64,000 nucleotides of DNA. Source: Comamonas serinivorans. Its GTDB lineage: Bacteria; Pseudomonadota; Gammaproteobacteria; Burkholderiales; Burkholderiaceae_C. The stretch is from NCBI RefSeq assembly GCF_002158865.1, contig NZ_CP021455.1, positions 372,001-436,000 of the forward strand. The letters are read 5' to 3'. Positions 44,985 through 53,385 of this stretch are shown piece after piece (the stretch's first letter is position 1; each line of letters starts with the position of its first letter). Both the position numbers and the translations under genes were made by a program. Below the pieces are notes generated by a model. That model saw only the letters and a program-made list of their open reading frames with translations, was not told the DNA's origin and made no database searches.

Positions 44985-46153
44985 GGGCTGACCTCGCCAG
45001 CGCCCGCCACGGGCTGCAGCACCTGGGTCCAGTCGTCCAGGTCGTGGCTGACCAGGTAGGGGTCGGCGTCGATGCCGTTGCGGGTCTGGGCGACGATGGT
45101 GAACTGCCCGTCGGCGCCGACGCGGCCGATGCGCGGGTTCAGGCGCGTGTGGTGGGTGATGGGGTCGACGCGCACGCGGCCTTGCGGCGCCTCCAGCTCG
45201 CAGCCCAGCACATGCGGCAGCAGCGCCTCGTGCACGTCGCTGCCGGCCTGGGCAAAGGCCTTGGCGAACAGGTGCACCTGAAAGTAGGCCGCTTCCCAGA
45301 ACACGTTGGGCTCCACGCGGTCGCCGAAGATCTGCGCGAAGCGGGTGATGCAGGCCTGGTTGCGCGGCGTGGCGATGGACCGGAAGTAGGTCGCCGCGGT
45401 GTAGTGGCCTTCGGCGATGCGGCTGCCCATTTCGGAGATGTCGGGCTCGGACGTGGTGAGGCTGGCGATCGGCATGCGGGCCGGGTCCAGGCCGGCGTCG
45501 GCATAGGCCTGGTAGAACATGCGCGTGGAGCGGCCGACCACGGTGGAGAACACGAAGTCGGGCTGTTTGTCGCGGATGTCGCGCACGATGGCGACGAAGT
45601 CTTTCTCCTGCGCGTCGAGCTTGACGTAGCGCTCGCCGAGCTTCTTGCCGCCGGGCTGCTGCAGGATGAAGTCGCTCATCGTGCGGTTGGACTCGTAGGG
45701 AAAGATGTAGTCGCTGCCCACCATGTACACGCGTGGGCCGAAGCGGCGGGACATGTAGTGCGTGAGCGGGGCGTTGTGCTGGTTGGGCGTGCCGCCGGTG
45801 TAGATGACGTTGGGCGAGAACTCGAACCCCTCGTACATCGAGGGGTAGAACAACAGGCGGTTGGCGCGCTCGATCACCGGCAGCACGGCCTTGCGCGTGT
45901 TCGACATGGCGCAGCCGAAGATGACCTGCACCCGGTCGTCGCGGATCAGCCGCGTGGCCAGCTCGGCGTAGCGCTTGGGGCTGGATTGCGGGTCGTAGTG
46001 CACGGGGATCAGCTCGCGGCCGCCCAGCCCGCCGGCTTCGTTGATCTCGTTGATGGCGAAGATGGTGCCCAGCAGCATCGAGGTCTCGAAGCGCGCGCTC
46101 ACGCCACTGCGCGAGAACAGCACGCCCACCTGAATCGGATCGGTAGTGGCCAC
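44981..46153 (-). CDS. amiC: AmiC-like amide sensor (cytoplasmic binding protein)
   Basis: 390 residues, no signal peptide (MATTDPIQVGVLFSRSGVSA), with the type I periplasmic-binding-protein fold. The mid-section NTRKAVLPVIERANRLLFYP and QPDFVFSTVVGRSTRMFY match AmiC and the amide/urea sensor FmdD group. The AmiC model applies: ligand binding releases AmiR. A periplasmic receptor is unlikely without an export signal. It is divergent from hupE with 314 bp between them. Confidence 0.88.
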   Translation of the reverse strand: MATTDPIQVGVLFSRSGVSARFETSMLLGTIFAINEINEAGGLGGRELIPVHYDPQSSPKRYAELATRLIRDDRVQVIFGCAMSNTRKAVLPVIERANRLLFYPSMYEGFEFSPNVIYTGGTPNQHNAPLTHYMSRRFGPRVYMVGSDYIFPYESNRTMSDFILQQPGGKKLGERYVKLDAQEKDFVAIVRDIRDKQPDFVFSTVVGRSTRMFYQAYADAGLDPARMPIASLTTSEPDISEMGSRIAEGHYTAATYFRSIATPRNQACITRFAQIFGDRVEPNVFWEAAYFQVHLFAKAFAQAGSDVHEALLPHVLGCELEAPQGRVRVDPITHHTRLNPRIGRVGADGQFTIVAQTRNGIDADPYLVSHDLDDWTQVLQPVAGAGEVSP

Positions 46154-46467
46154 GGTGTCGTTGGATGAAAAGGCAAACCGAGCGACGCGCGGCGCGCGTT
46201 GGGCTCTGCAACGTTCAAGCAGGTCGCATGCCAGTTTGCGGCTGCGCGGCTTGACGCGCCGGCAAACCGGCCTGTACCATGCGGGCTCCCGTCTCGCGCC
46301 GCCACCATTGCCGGCGCGATGCCAGGCAACAAGGCCTGCAGTGATGGGGTATGCACCGGATCTCGTTCGTGCTTGAACGGCAACCTCTGCATACCCCCAT
46401 CACCGCAGGCCTTTTTCATTGTGCATTTGCGCCGCTTCATCCACCGCCCCCTTGGAGGCCGTTCACC
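46154..46467. other. Divergent intergenic region between amiC and hupE
   Basis: Contains dyad element 14 inside a longer inverted repeat. Both divergent promoters should lie here, but I could not place them with confidence. Confidence 0.5.
46348..46395. repeat. GTAT-ATAC dyad element, copy 14 (nested in a longer palindrome)
   Basis: Core of 46 nt with CGTTC / GAACG. Its flanks continue the pairing as GGCCTGCAGTGATGG with its near-perfect complement CCATCACCGCAGGCC, followed by TTTTT, so it sits where the loop of a terminator-like hairpin would be. Confidence 0.85.
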
Positions 46468-47061
46468 ATGCGTTTCGCTCGCTTTGTCCTTCCCGTGCTG
46501 GCCACCGCCGCGTGGCCCGTGTGGGCCCACACCGGTGCCGATGCCGGCGCCCACCACCACGGCTTCATGGCCGGCGCGCTGCACCCGCTCATGGGCCTGG
46601 ACCACCTGGTCGCCATGCTGGCCGTGGGCCTGTGGAGCGGCCTGGCCGCGCGCCCGGGTCGCGAGGTGCTGGTGGCGCCGCTGGGCTTTGCGGCCATGCT
46701 GCTGGTCGGGGCCGGCGTGGGGCTGGCCGGCATCGCGCTGCCGGCGGTCGAGCCCCTGATCGCCGCCTCGCTGCTGGTGCTGGGCCTGCTGGTGGGTGCG
46801 CAGCAGCGCCTGCCGGTGTGGGCCTCGGTGGCGCTGATGGGCGGCTTCGCGCTGTGCCACGGCGTGGCGCATGGCTACGAGCTGGCCGGCGAGGCCGCTG
46901 CCGTGCCCACGCTGGCCGGCATGTTGCTGGCCACGCTGGCGCTGCACGGCACGGGCATCGGCCTGGCCGGGGTGCTGCGGCGGGTTCACCGTGGGGTGCC
47001 GCGCGCCGCAGGCTGGATGGTGGCGCTGCTGGGTGTGGCCCTGCTGGGCGGTGCGGCCTGA
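46468..47061 (+). CDS. ureJ: HupE/UreJ nickel permease
   Basis: 197 residues from the ATG at 46468 behind a TTGGAGG ribosome-binding site. The family signature HPLMGLDHLVAMLAVGLWSG follows a cleavable leader ending AWA and an HHHGF His-cluster. Six or so membrane helices. HupE/UreJ proteins supply nickel to hydrogenase or urease at the inner membrane; the urease context supports the UreJ role. Confidence 0.88.
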   Translation: MRFARFVLPVLATAAWPVWAHTGADAGAHHHGFMAGALHPLMGLDHLVAMLAVGLWSGLAARPGREVLVAPLGFAAMLLVGAGVGLAGIALPAVEPLIAASLLVLGLLVGAQQRLPVWASVALMGGFALCHGVAHGYELAGEAAAVPTLAGMLLATLALHGTGIGLAGVLRRVHRGVPRAAGWMVALLGVALLGGAA

Positions 47062-47142
47062 TGTGCCACGGCCGCTTTCCTGGCTTTGGGGTGGCGCCGG
47101 GTCCTGGCGGCTGTCTGTGCGCGTTGTCGCACAAGGCAATGA

Positions 47143-47190
47143 GGTATGCATGTAAAGCCGTCTGTTGTGCAACGACGTTGGGCGTATACC
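47143..47190. repeat. GTAT-ATAC dyad element, copy 15
   Basis: Core of 46 nt. CGT / ACG pair, and a small GTTG-CAAC palindrome lies inside. It lies between hupE and the urtA leader, about 80 bp after hupE. Confidence 0.8.
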
Positions 47191-47281
47191 TGACATTTTC
47201 AAAGCTTTTTTTGAACACCAGGGCACATGGCGGTTGACGCCGCACGAATCGCCCTTTAGAATTTCAAACACATTCACGTTT

Positions 47282-47303
47282 GCATCGCCAACAACGCCGA
47301 TGC
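47282..47303 (+). promoter_or_regulatory. Leader hairpin possibly read by AmiR
   Basis: GCATCG pairs with CGATGC around a hexanucleotide loop AACAAC, 10 bp before the attenuator stem. ANTAR targets usually have an A in loop position 1 and a G in position 4; here position 4 is A, so the match is incomplete. Confidence 0.35.
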
Positions 47304-47313
47304 GAATGCTCAG

Positions 47314-47357
47314 GCAAAAGGGCCTGCGCGAACTCCGGTTCGCGCAGGCCCTTTTGC
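47314..47357 (+). terminator. Strong terminator in the urtA leader (attenuator candidate)
   Basis: A 20-bp perfect stem (GCAAAAGGGCCTGCGCGAAC with its complement) and a 4-base loop lie 84 bp before the urtA start and about 250 bp after hupE. It can stop hupE transcripts, or act as the attenuator of the urea operon. Confidence 0.9.
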
Positions 47358-47440
47358 GTTTTCCGAATCCCCGAACGCACCCTCCGGGTGGGGTCGGGTG
47401 GTTCATGCCTCCGGGTTCATTGACTGAAGGGTTGAGCGTT

Positions 47441-48616
47441 ATGACATCCATCTCCAGGCGACACGCCGTGAAAACGCTGGGCATCGGCACCGTGGCAGCC
47501 CCTTGGGTGGCCACCGGTGCCTGGGCGCAGGACGTGGTCAAGGTCGGCATCCTGCATTCCCTCTCGGGCGACATGGCGCTCAGCGAGACCTCCGTGGTCG
47601 ACGCCGAGAAGATGGCCATCGACGAGATCAACGCCGCGGGCGGGGTGCTGGGCCGCAAGGTCACCCCCATCGTCGAGGACGGTGCCAGCGACTGGCCCAT
47701 CTTTGCCGAGAAGGCGCGCAAGCTGGTGGGGCGCGACAAGGTGCCGGCCGTGTTCGGCTGCATGACCTCGGCCTCGCGCAAGGCCGTGCTGCCGGTGTTC
47801 GAGCAGCTCAAAGGCCTGCTGTACTACCCCACCTACTACGAGGGCCTGGAGCAGTCGCCCAACATCTTCTACACCGGGGCCGAGGCCTCGCAGCAGTCCA
47901 TCGCCGCCTGTACCTGGCTGATGAAGCACAAGGGCAAGACGGTCTACATGGTGGGCTCGGACTACATCTGGCCGCGCACCACCAACAAGATCTCGCGCGC
48001 CACGATCGAGAAGAACGGCGGCCGCGTGCTGGGCGAGGAGTACCTGCCGCTGGGCGCGACCAACTTCACCTCCATCATCAACAAGATCAAGGCCCGCCGG
48101 CCCGACATCATCCTGAGCACCGTGGTCGGCGGCTCCAACGTGGCCTTCTTCAAGCAGATGCTGGCGGCCGGCATCGACAAGAAAAAGACCACGGTGCTGA
48201 CGCTGGCCATGACCGAGGAGGAGGTCTCGGGCGTCGGCGCCGAGAACGCACAGGGCGTGCTGACCTGCATGAGCTACTTCCAGAGCCTGGACAACCCCGC
48301 GAACAAGAAGTTCGTCGCGGCCTTCAAGGCCAAGTACGGCGCCAAGCGCGTGGTGGGCGATGTGATGGCCTGTGGCTACAACGCCGTCTACCTGTGGAAG
48401 GCGGGGGTCGAGAAGGCCAAGAGCTTCGACCTCGACAAGGTGGTGGCCGCATCGGCCGGGCTGGAGCTGGACGCGCCCGAGGGCAAGGTCAAGGTGCACG
48501 GCAGCAACCATCACCTGTGGAAGCACGCGCGCATCGGCGAGTTCGGTGCCGACGGCCAGGTCAAGTTGATCTTCGAGTCGCCGCTGATCGAGCCCAACCC
48601 CAGCGCCACGTCCTGA
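47441..48616 (+). CDS. urtA: Urea ABC transporter substrate-binding protein (UrtA-like)
   Basis: 391 residues from the ATG at 47441. A twin-arginine signal (SRRHAVKTLGIGT) ends at AWAQ. The mature sequence is a type I binding protein matching UrtA (VGILHSLSGDMALSETSVVD, SASRKAVLPVFEQLKGLLYYP). It captures urea or short amides for the ABC permease. The permease genes (urtBC) are not next to it. An upstream attenuator makes AmiR-type control plausible. It is the first gene of the urea operon (ureEF follow 20 bp later). Confidence 0.88.
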   Translation: MTSISRRHAVKTLGIGTVAAPWVATGAWAQDVVKVGILHSLSGDMALSETSVVDAEKMAIDEINAAGGVLGRKVTPIVEDGASDWPIFAEKARKLVGRDKVPAVFGCMTSASRKAVLPVFEQLKGLLYYPTYYEGLEQSPNIFYTGAEASQQSIAACTWLMKHKGKTVYMVGSDYIWPRTTNKISRATIEKNGGRVLGEEYLPLGATNFTSIINKIKARRPDIILSTVVGGSNVAFFKQMLAAGIDKKKTTVLTLAMTEEEVSGVGAENAQGVLTCMSYFQSLDNPANKKFVAAFKAKYGAKRVVGDVMACGYNAVYLWKAGVEKAKSFDLDKVVAASAGLELDAPEGKVKVHGSNHHLWKHARIGEFGADGQVKLIFESPLIEPNPSATS

Positions 48617-48636
48617 CGCCCGAAGGAGACGACGCC

Positions 48637-49185
48637 ATGCTTCGCGTGACCCATCTGGTGGGCCAGGCCTCGGACCCGGGACTGGCCGAACGCCTGCACG
48701 AGCTCGATCACCGGGGCCGGCTGGAAACCGTGCGCCTGTCGCGCAGCGACATGGCGCGCCGGCGCCAGCAGGTGCGCGGCGACCAGGGCACCGAGCTGGC
48801 CCTGTTGCTCGACCGCGATGCGGCGCTGGACAACGGCGCCGTGCTGCTGCTGGATGCCGACCGCGCCGTGGTGGTGGCGCTGGACGAGCCCCCGTGCCTG
48901 GTGCTGCGCGCGGCCGACGCCGCGCAGGCCCTGGAGCTGGGCTACTTCGCCGGCAACATGCACTGGAAGGTGCGTTTTGACGGCGCCCGCCTGTGCATCG
49001 CGCTGGAGGGCCCGCGCGCCGACTACCTGGCGCGCCTGGCGCACCTGTTGCAGGGCGGCGGCATCGTGGCCGAGCCCGAAGCCCCGGCCCAGCCTGCGCA
49101 CACCGGCCACGCGCACGCGTTGCAGGGCGGCCCTCTGGCGCATGGGCATGCGCACGTGCATCACCTCGGCCGGGCGGCGGCATGA
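48637..49185 (+). CDS. ureE: Urease nickel chaperone UreE
   Basis: 182 residues behind a GAAGGAGA ribosome-binding site. The core contains LGYFAGNMHWKV, the conserved UreE region with the central metal-binding His, and the C terminus is His-rich (HTGHAHAL, AHGHAHVHH), the nickel-storage tail. The stop overlaps the ureF start (ATGA). Confidence 0.92.
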   Translation: MLRVTHLVGQASDPGLAERLHELDHRGRLETVRLSRSDMARRRQQVRGDQGTELALLLDRDAALDNGAVLLLDADRAVVVALDEPPCLVLRAADAAQALELGYFAGNMHWKVRFDGARLCIALEGPRADYLARLAHLLQGGGIVAEPEAPAQPAHTGHAHALQGGPLAHGHAHVHHLGRAAA

Positions 49186-49988
49186 GCGTCGCCCGCCCGC
49201 CCGAAGCCGCTCACGCCGAAGCGCTGTTGCCCGACGGCGTTGGCAACCCCGCCGAGGCCGTTGCCGGCGACGGTGTGGGAGCGCTGCTGGCCCTGCTGCA
49301 GTACGGCGACAGCGCTTTTCCCAGCGGGGCGTCGGCCTTCTCGTGGGGGCTGGAGTCGCTGCTGGCCGACGGCCTGGTGCGGGACGCCGCGCAGCTGCTG
49401 GCGGTGTTGCGCACCTGGGTCGAACAACGCTGGGCGGGCTTTGACCGGCCCTTGATCCGCGCCGCGCACCAGGCGGCGGGCGAGGCCATGGCCAATGAGG
49501 GGGGCGAGCCCGCGGCCGCGCCCGACTGGCGCGCGCTGATCGCCATCGACCAGCTTTGCGAGGCCATGACGCTGAACCAGGGCGCGCGCGCGGCCAGCTG
49601 CCGTCTGGGCTTCACGCAGCTGCGCGTGCAGGCCGAGCTGGGCCTGCCGGCCGCAGCCCATTACCTGGACGTGGTGCGTGCCGGCCACGCGCCGGGCCAC
49701 CTGCCGGTGGCGCAAGGGCTGGTGTGGCGGGGTCTGGGCCTGGCCCTGGCGCAAGCCGAGGCCATGGCCGCCCAGGCGCAGTGCATCGCCGTCGCAGGTG
49801 CGGCCATCCGCCTGGGGCTGGTGGGCCATGTGCAGGCGCAGCGTGTGCTGCTCGACCTGCGGCGACCCATCGAGGCCGTGCTGGCGGACACGCCGCCTGC
49901 GCTGGAGGCGCTGTGGAGCGGCGCGCCGGCCCTGGACATCGCGGCCATGCGGCACGAAACCCGCGCCGCACGCCTGTTTGCCAACTGA
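49182..49988 (+). CDS. ureF: Urease accessory protein UreF
   Basis: 268 residues; ATG overlapping the ureE stop. QYGDSAFPSGASAFSWGLESL is the UreF signature. UreF bridges UreD and UreG in the activation complex. The N terminus has about 35 extra residues compared with compact UreF proteins. Confidence 0.9.
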   Translation: MSVARPPEAAHAEALLPDGVGNPAEAVAGDGVGALLALLQYGDSAFPSGASAFSWGLESLLADGLVRDAAQLLAVLRTWVEQRWAGFDRPLIRAAHQAAGEAMANEGGEPAAAPDWRALIAIDQLCEAMTLNQGARAASCRLGFTQLRVQAELGLPAAAHYLDVVRAGHAPGHLPVAQGLVWRGLGLALAQAEAMAAQAQCIAVAGAAIRLGLVGHVQAQRVLLDLRRPIEAVLADTPPALEALWSGAPALDIAAMRHETRAARLFAN

Positions 49989-50018
49989 TGGCCTGAACCG
50001 AGCACCGAGGAACCCGCC

Positions 50019-50744
50019 ATGCTGCTGATCCCCACCGAGCTGGAACGCCTGACCCTCTTCAACGCGGCCGAGCTGGCGCGGCGCCGGCGCGCCCGCGGCC
50101 TGCGGCTCAACCACCCCGAGGCGGTGGCCATCATCGCGGACGAGATCCTCGAAGGTGCGCGCGACGGGCGCAGCGTGGCCGAGCTCATCGCCTTCGGCTC
50201 GACCGTGCTCGACGCCGACGACGTGCTGCCCGGCGTGCCGGTGCTGATGCTCATGCTCCAGGTCGAGGCCAGCTTTCCCGACGGCACCAAGCTGGTCACG
50301 GTGCACGAGCCCATCCGGCCGCCGCGCGGCGTGGACGCCGCACGGGCGGCGCCCGACGGGGCGGACGCCGAGCCCCGCGTGCCCGGCGAAATCATCGCGG
50401 CCGAGGGCCGGCTCGAGATCAACGCCGGCCGGCGCCGCGTGGTGCTGCGGGCGGTGAACACCGGCGACCGCCCCATCCAGGTGGGCAGCCACTTCCATTT
50501 CTTCGAGGTCAACCGGGCGCTGGACTTCGAGCGTGCCAAGGCCTGGGGCATGCGGCTGGACATCGCCGCCGGCACCGCCGTGCGTTTCGAGCCCGGCGAA
50601 ACCCGCGAGGTGACGCTGGTGACCTTTGGCGGCAGCGCCGAGGTCTACGGCTTCAGCCGCCTGGCCGAAGGCGCCACGACCGACGACACGGGGCTGCCGG
50701 CGGCCCTGGCGCGGGCCCGCGAGCTCGGCTTTCGTGGGGCCTGA
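50019..50744 (+). CDS. ureAB: Fused urease gamma-beta subunit
   Basis: 241 residues. Residues 1-100 are the gamma subunit (LIPTELERLTLFNAAELARRR, LNHPEAVAIIADEILEGARDG), then an Arg/Ala/Asp linker near 105-125, then the beta subunit (GEIIAAEGRLEINAGR, GDRPIQVGSHFHFFEVN). Gamma-beta fusion is best known from Helicobacter; most Burkholderiales have separate ureA and ureB. Structural part of the urease holoenzyme with UreC. Confidence 0.92.
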   Translation: MLLIPTELERLTLFNAAELARRRRARGLRLNHPEAVAIIADEILEGARDGRSVAELIAFGSTVLDADDVLPGVPVLMLMLQVEASFPDGTKLVTVHEPIRPPRGVDAARAAPDGADAEPRVPGEIIAAEGRLEINAGRRRVVLRAVNTGDRPIQVGSHFHFFEVNRALDFERAKAWGMRLDIAAGTAVRFEPGETREVTLVTFGGSAEVYGFSRLAEGATTDDTGLPAALARARELGFRGA

Positions 50745-50764
50745 GGCCATGCCAAGGTTGAAGC

Positions 50765-50812
50765 AGTATGGGGTGATGGTCGATTCAAATGCATCGCACT
50801 TGATGGCATACC
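50765..50812. repeat. GTAT-ATAC dyad element, copy 16 (between ureAB and ureC)
   Basis: Core of 46 nt with CGAT / ATCG, a compensated variant of the usual CGTT / AACG. It separates two urease subunit genes, starting 20 bp after the ureAB stop. Confidence 0.88.
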
Positions 50813-50869
50813 CATGCAGATCGCGATGAGCTGGACAACGATGGCCTGAGGCCGAAAGGACGCAAACGC

Positions 50870-52582
50870 ATGGCTTGGCTTTCCCGCCGCGAGTACGCGG
50901 CTTTGTATGGCCCCACCCAGGGCGACATGGTGCGGCTGGGCGACACCTCGCTGCTGGCCGAGATCGAACACGACCACGCCGTGCCCGGCGACGAATGCCT
51001 GCACGGCGGTGGCAAGACGCTGCGCGACGGCCTGGGCATGCAGGCCGGCCTGACCTCGGCCCAGGGCGCGCTCGACATGCTCATCAGCAACGTGGTCGTG
51101 CTGGACCCGGTGGTGGGCATCGTCAAGGGCGACATCGGCATCAAGGACGGGCGCATCGTCGCCATCGGCAAGGCTGGCAACCCGCACGTGATGGACGGCG
51201 TGCACCCGCAGCTGCTGGTGGGCAACGCCACCACCATCCGCGACGGCGAAGGCCTGATCGCCACGCCGGGCGCACTCGATGTGCACGTGCATTTCGACTC
51301 GGCCCAGCTGGTGGAGCACGCCCTGGCCTCGGGCATCACCACCATGTTCGGCGGCTCGCTGGGCCCCATCACGGTGGGCATCGACTGCGGTGGCGCCTGG
51401 AACGTGGGCCGCATGCTGCAGGCCGGCGAGGCCTGGCCCATGAACTTCGGCTTTCTGGGGCGGGGCAATTCGTCGCGGCCCGAATCCATGGTCGAGCAGA
51501 TGCAGGCCGGCTGCCTGGGCCTGAAGATCCACGAGGACTGGGGCGCCACGCCGGCCACCATCGACAGCTGCCTGTCGCTGGCCGACGAGATGGACTTTCA
51601 GGTGCAGTTGCACAGCGACACGCTGAACGAGTCTGGGTTTCTCGAAGATACCCTGCGCGCCATCAACAAGCGCACCATCCACATGTACCACACCGAGGGT
51701 GCAGGTGGCGGCCATGCGCCCGACATCATCGCCGTGGCCAGCGAGTCCTACTGCCTGCCGTCGTCGACCAACCCGACCAACCCCTACACGGTTAACACCT
51801 TCGACGAGCACCTGGACATGATCATGGTGTGCCACCACCTGAATCCGGCCGTGCCCGAGGACGTGCGCTTTGCTGAGAGCCGGGTGCGTGCCCAGACCAT
51901 CGCGGCCGAGGACGTGCTGCACGACCTGGGCGCGATCTCCATCCTGGGCTCGGACAGCCAGGGCATGGGCCGCATCCACGAGGTGATCTGCCGCACCTGG
52001 CAGCTGGCCAGCAAGATGAAGGACCAGTTCGGTCGCCTGCCCGAAGAGCGCACGGCCCGCGCCGACAACGCGCGCATCCTGCGCTACCTGGCCAAGTACA
52101 CGATCAACGCGGCGCGCGTGTTCGGCGTCGACGCGCACGTGGGCTCGCTGGAGCCCGGCAAGCTGGCCGACATCGTGCTGTGGCGGCCCGCGTTCTTCGG
52201 CATCAAGCCCGAGCTGGTCATCAAGGGCGGCTTCATCGCCTACGGCGCCATGGGCGATTCGTCGGCCTCGCTGATGACCTGCGAGCCGCTGATCATGCGA
52301 CCGCAGTTCGGCGCCTTTGGCAACGCCAAGCAGGCGCTGTCGGCCAACTTCGTCTGCGGCGCCGGCATCGGCCAGGGGCTGGAGGAGCGCCTGGGCCTGC
52401 GCAAGCCGCTGCTGGCGGCGCAGGGTACACGGCAACTCAGCAAGGCCGACATGGTGCGCAACAGCGCCATGCCGCGCATCCGCGTCAATCCGCAGACCTT
52501 CGAGGTCAGCGTCGATGGCCAGGTCATCGGCTGTCCGCCGGCGAGCCAGGTGCCGCTCAACCGCTTGTACATGATGAGGTGA
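50870..52582 (+). CDS. ureC: Urease catalytic subunit alpha
   Basis: 570 residues, the usual length. Nickel ligands His139 and His141 (DVHVHF), the carbamylated Lys219 (GLKIHEDWGATP) and the flap Cys321 with following His residues (MVCHH) are all visible. It hydrolyses urea to ammonia and carbamate in the cytoplasm. It starts about 125 bp after ureAB because of the intervening dyad element, unlike the tight spacing elsewhere in the operon. Confidence 0.96.
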   Translation: MAWLSRREYAALYGPTQGDMVRLGDTSLLAEIEHDHAVPGDECLHGGGKTLRDGLGMQAGLTSAQGALDMLISNVVVLDPVVGIVKGDIGIKDGRIVAIGKAGNPHVMDGVHPQLLVGNATTIRDGEGLIATPGALDVHVHFDSAQLVEHALASGITTMFGGSLGPITVGIDCGGAWNVGRMLQAGEAWPMNFGFLGRGNSSRPESMVEQMQAGCLGLKIHEDWGATPATIDSCLSLADEMDFQVQLHSDTLNESGFLEDTLRAINKRTIHMYHTEGAGGGHAPDIIAVASESYCLPSSTNPTNPYTVNTFDEHLDMIMVCHHLNPAVPEDVRFAESRVRAQTIAAEDVLHDLGAISILGSDSQGMGRIHEVICRTWQLASKMKDQFGRLPEERTARADNARILRYLAKYTINAARVFGVDAHVGSLEPGKLADIVLWRPAFFGIKPELVIKGGFIAYGAMGDSSASLMTCEPLIMRPQFGAFGNAKQALSANFVCGAGIGQGLEERLGLRKPLLAAQGTRQLSKADMVRNSAMPRIRVNPQTFEVSVDGQVIGCPPASQVPLNRLYMMR

Positions 52583-52586
52583 TCCC

Positions 52587-53315
52587 ATGGCTGTTTTCAG
52601 CGACCCGACTGCACGCGATGACCGGCCATGGGCCAGCGCACAGATGCCCGGCGGCAGCGACCGCTTGCACCACACGAGCGGGCCCGACCTGCCGGCGGGC
52701 AAGCCGCGTGGTGCCGCCCGGGTGGGCATTGGCGGGCCGGTCGGCTCGGGCAAGACCGCCTTGCTCGAGCAGCTCATCCCGCGCTTCATCGCGCGCGGCA
52801 CCGAGATCGCCGTCATCACCAACGACCTGGTGACGGCCGAGGACGCCGAGCGCATCCGCCGGTCCGGCCTGATCGCGCCGGAGCGCGTGCTGGCCGTCGA
52901 GACCGGGGCCTGCCCGCACACGGCCATTCGCGAGGACCCGACGCTGAACCTGGCCGCCGCCGACGAGCTGGACCGCGCCTACCCCCACCTGGACCTGATC
53001 CTGGTCGAGAGCGGCGGCGACAACCTGGCGTCGTCGTTCTCGCTCGACCTGGTCGACTATTGGCTGTTCGTCATCGACGTGGCCGGCGGCGACGACATCC
53101 CGCGCAAGCGCGGGCTGGGCGTGCTCAAGTGCGACCTGCTGGTCATCAACAAGACCGACCTGGCGTCCCACGTGCGCGTGGACCTGCCGCGCATGGCGCG
53201 CGAGGCGGCCGAGGTGCGGCCCGGCAAGCCGGTGCTGCAGACCAACTGCGCCACCGGGGAAGGCGTGGACGCCGTGGTCGCTCGCATCGCGCGCGAGGTG
53301 CTGTTTGACCGCTGA
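52587..53315 (+). CDS. ureG: Urease accessory GTPase UreG
   Basis: 242 residues. P-loop GIGGPVGSGKTAL at about 48-60; CPHTAIREDPTLNL with the metal-binding Cys-Pro-His; INKTDLA for guanine recognition. It starts 5 bp after ureC. The first about 40 residues (ARDDRPWASAQMPGGSDRLHH) are an extra His-containing tail absent from short UreG proteins. GTP hydrolysis drives nickel insertion. Confidence 0.93.
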   Translation: MAVFSDPTARDDRPWASAQMPGGSDRLHHTSGPDLPAGKPRGAARVGIGGPVGSGKTALLEQLIPRFIARGTEIAVITNDLVTAEDAERIRRSGLIAPERVLAVETGACPHTAIREDPTLNLAAADELDRAYPHLDLILVESGGDNLASSFSLDLVDYWLFVIDVAGGDDIPRKRGLGVLKCDLLVINKTDLASHVRVDLPRMAREAAEVRPGKPVLQTNCATGEGVDAVVARIAREVLFDR

Positions 53316-53337
53316 TGCCGTCCTGCTGATGCCATGG

Positions 53338-53385
53338 AGTACGCCCAGGTGGTCGTCGTCATGAAAACGAGTGCTGGTCCATACT
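53338..53385. repeat. GTAT-ATAC dyad element, copy 17 (between ureG and ureD)
   Basis: Core of 46 nt; the left box is GTAC rather than GTAT and the inner stem is TCGT / ACGA. It covers both candidate start codons of ureD (53334 and 53361), so it forms part of the leader or the first codons. Confidence 0.85.

Noticed and set aside
44981..46153. Periplasmic urea receptor instead of AmiC
   Set aside because: It has no signal peptide, and is translationally coupled to an ANTAR regulator.
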